Assembly: GCA_017650795.1 (NCBI GenBank)
Contig: JAGCEE010000012.1
Span: forward strand, 1 to 6,310
DNA length: 6,310 nt
Origin: Clostridia bacterium
GTDB lineage: Bacteria > Bacillota > Clostridia > Christensenellales > UBA1242
Reading direction: 5' to 3'
The notes under the pieces were generated by a model. It ran no database searches. It saw only the letters and a list, made by a program, of their open reading frames with translations, and was not told the DNA's origin. Of this stretch, positions 4,850-6,310 are shown one piece after another. Position numbers and translations under genes: made by a program. How positions within the stretch are numbered: the first letter of the stretch is position 1; every line of letters starts with the position of its first letter.

Positions 4850-5044
4850 ATGAATAAGAAGCAACTCATTAAAGGACTGAAAGTAGTTGGTATGGACTTG
4901 TTCGTGTGGATTTGGGCTTTTGCTTTTTTCGCAATTTCAAGACACATTGATAACTTTATTTTACAGTGCTTGGTAATGTCCGTTGGTATGTTCCCGGGTA
5001 ACTGGTATATCCTTGAATACCTTAGAAAGAAGTACGAAGTATAA
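4850..5044 (+). CDS. Small two-span membrane protein (64 aa), unknown function
   Basis: A 64-residue product with a basic N-terminus (MNKKQLIKGLK), a first hydrophobic segment (about 12-30; aromatic-rich FVWIWAFAFFAIS), a polar RHID turn and a second segment (about 35-55; ILQCLVMSVGMFPGNW). It ends in a basic tail LRKKYEV. The two basic ends predict both termini in the cytoplasm. The SD GGAGGA (4838-4843), six bases before the ATG in the AACTATG context, is among the best in the window, so this is very likely translated. It could be an envelope-modifying phage protein, but no family is recognised. Its TAA shares a base with the next ATG (TAATG). Confidence 0.7.
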   Translation: MNKKQLIKGLKVVGMDLFVWIWAFAFFAISRHIDNFILQCLVMSVGMFPGNWYILEYLRKKYEV

Positions 5045-5246
5045 TGGAAGACGAAGAAAATAAAAAAGAAAAACCTGTTCTGGGTGAAATGATTGCTAAT
5101 TTCCCAGTAGAAGAATTGAAGAAAGCTATGCTTCATTTGGACAGGTTTGATGATGAAGTAGTGACCGATGAAAAGGTTAAGGCTGTAGAAGCTGAACGAA
5201 AACTTGAAGATGTTTCAAACAAAATAATTGAGGATAACTTATAATG
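5044..5246 (+). CDS. Small acidic helical protein (66 aa), hypothetical
   Basis: Not recognised. The 66-residue product is very rich in Glu, Lys and Asp (it opens MEDEENKKEK) and has no cysteine, tryptophan or hydrophobic span. After a short LGEMIANFPVEELKKAMLHLDRF segment it is predicted to be mostly helical, possibly a short coiled coil (about 43-63; EKVKAVEAERKLEDVSNK). Its start overlaps the upstream stop (TAATG at 5042-5046) with only a weak GAAG-like SD, and its own stop overlaps the kinase start in the same way (TAATG at 5242-5246). The reading-frame end is TAA at 5242-5244. Both overlaps suggest strict translational coupling with the membrane protein before it and the kinase after it. 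Confidence 0.65.
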
Positions 5247-6152
5247 GCTAGATTTACTTTGATTACGGGAAAGATGGGTAGTGGTAAAAGTGCAGTTTCT
5301 AAGTTGCTTAGGGACAAGCACTTTATTGTAATTGATAGTGATGCCGAAGTAAAGTCAATCTACAATGAACCAGAAATCTTTTGTGAACTTGTAAAGCATT
5401 TTCCATTTGTATTGAAAGATGGTGCTTTGGATATGAACTATATCCGTGATACCATTCTTGATGAAGATACAGCTGACAAAGATTACATTATGAGTTTGGT
5501 TATTCCTAGACTTTTGGATAAACTAACAACCAAGTATGAAGATAGCAAGGAAATGATTTTCATTGAAGCAGCATTGACACAAGAACTTGGTTGGTGTGTA
5601 AATTATCTTGGAATTAAGAATGTAATCAAAGTAAATGTAAACGAAGATTTACGAAAAGAAAGGCTTGTCAATCGTGGTGTTTCTTTGGAAATGCAGGAAA
5701 AGTTTGACAAGATTCAAGATGAAAAGTATATAAACGAATATTGGTGTGGTGGTTCATTAATTGGCAACAATGGCGAAATTAATATTTTTGACATTAACAA
5801 TGATGGTACACTTAAAGATTTGAATGATAAACTTATTGAAATTCAAATGAAACTTGGTATGACACATCAAGAAAAACTTGCAACTTATCTTAGGTATTTG
5901 CAGGAAATACCATTCTATTATCCTGAAAATGCTTGGTGCTACAGTTTCTACAATAGTTGTGGTTGTAAAGGTTGCCCATTCCCTTGTAAGTCTATTGATA
6001 AGGATTGGAAACGATTAGAAGAAAGGAATAGGGCAGAAATCTTGAAAAGACCAAATGCACACGAATTACCGGATGGAACAATAGAATTATCTTATAGGTA
6101 TGAAGATGGATTTGAAAACAAAATTACTAACACAAATGAAAAAGGTGCTTAA
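5244..6152 (+). CDS. Dephospho-CoA kinase (CoaE)-like P-loop kinase fused to a cysteine-cluster C-terminal domain
   Basis: A 302-residue two-part protein. Residues 1-205 follow the CoaE order: Walker A GKMGSGKS (9-16), then FIVIDSDAEVKSIY (27-40; the substrate-binding D-x-D region). Next come a DGALDMNYIRD and IPRLLDKL lid/CoA region (59-95), FIEAALTQELGW (106-117), a strand with Arg-rich VNEDLRKERLVNRG (132-145; lid arginines), and INNDGTLKDLNDKLIEI (184-200), which matches the family's N-D-G-x-L end. CoaE phosphorylates the ribose 3'-OH of dephospho-CoA; phage members may instead act on (deoxy)nucleotides. Residues about 206-302 are additional: CGCKGCPFPC (239-248; Cys at 239, 241, 244 and 248) plus Cys232, then a charged helix and the sequence HELPDGTIELSY. 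The four cysteines could bind a metal. Usual CoaE proteins are about 200 residues. SD GAGGA (5230-5234) is nine bases upstream. The fold is confident, but the substrate is not. Confidence 0.8.
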   Translation: MARFTLITGKMGSGKSAVSKLLRDKHFIVIDSDAEVKSIYNEPEIFCELVKHFPFVLKDGALDMNYIRDTILDEDTADKDYIMSLVIPRLLDKLTTKYEDSKEMIFIEAALTQELGWCVNYLGIKNVIKVNVNEDLRKERLVNRGVSLEMQEKFDKIQDEKYINEYWCGGSLIGNNGEINIFDINNDGTLKDLNDKLIEIQMKLGMTHQEKLATYLRYLQEIPFYYPENAWCYSFYNSCGCKGCPFPCKSIDKDWKRLEERNRAEILKRPNAHELPDGTIELSYRYEDGFENKITNTNEKGA

Positions 6153-6153
6153 A

Positions 6154-6310
6154 ATGGGAATATTCGGAAAACTGGATAAGTTTGATAAGCTATTTAAGGA
6201 TAGATTGGGTGTAAATATAATTCACTTGAATTATTGTATAACAATCAATCACTTGAAAGATTCACAAAAGAATATCCTAAAGCATTTGGGCTGGGATGAT
6301 GATACAATTA
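6154..6310 (+). CDS. N-terminus of an unknown protein (partial, cut by window edge)
   Basis: ATG 6154 follows the kinase TAA by one base, with AAGG (6142-6145) eight bases upstream. The frame stays open to the end of the window, for 52 residues. It starts MGIFGKLDKFDKLFKDRLG, a helical, Lys/Asp/Phe-rich segment, continues with VNIIHLNYCITINHL, and the visible part ends at HLGWDDDTI. No family is recognised. The spacing and SD show that it continues the operon from 3709. Confidence 0.65.
   Translation, partial: MGIFGKLDKFDKLFKDRLGVNIIHLNYCITINHLKDSQKNILKHLGWDDDTI

Overview
The window looks like part of the genome of a tailed double-stranded DNA phage (or a prophage-like element) with low G+C, roughly one third by eye. 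The reasons are tightly packed genes all on the + strand, many small orphan and membrane proteins, start/stop overlaps (ATGA, TAATG), and a typical phage mix: a peptidoglycan amidase, an RNA ligase, nucleotide-metabolism enzymes and a DUF5662-type protein. Most genes have clear Shine-Dalgarno (SD) sites, four of them in the same arrangement of purine-rich SD, short spacer and AACTATG. The host cannot be named from this sequence. Regular SD use argues mildly against a Bacteroidetes host, where SD sites are usually weak.

Block 1 (1-1592) holds the tail of an unknown gene, a zinc amidase (endolysin-like) split by a one-base frame change near position 508, and a DUF5662-like protein whose start overlaps the amidase stop. 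It ends in a strong intrinsic terminator. Block 2 (about 1593-3670) starts with a roughly 110-base gene-free leader that can form competing hairpins. It continues with a DraRnl/DRB0094-type RNA ligase carrying all the nucleotidyltransferase motifs, then a 26-residue and a 56-residue membrane protein, a soluble orphan, and a second terminator built like the first. Block 3 (3671-6310) is a compact operon: a HAD-family 5'(3')-nucleotidase-like phosphatase, four small proteins (two with membrane segments), a dephospho-CoA kinase-like P-loop kinase with an unusual cysteine-cluster C-terminal domain, and the start of another unknown gene cut by the window edge.

The least ordinary points are: (1) the split amidase, whose zinc ligands fall in two frames; (2) the structured leader of the RNA ligase, which includes a possible anti-SD element; (3) two terminators that keep the same framework while their stem arms differ compensatorily, each with TTGACA reaching into the loop; (4) the CoaE-like kinase fused to a CxCxxCxxxC domain; and (5) an RNA ligase, a HAD phosphatase and a P-loop kinase within 4.5 kb, the three activity types of RNA end-healing and sealing, although the last two look more like nucleotide/cofactor enzymes. 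No tRNA, CRISPR array, insertion sequence or attachment site was seen. There is no gene-free stretch over 300 bases; the longest is 1546-1705.
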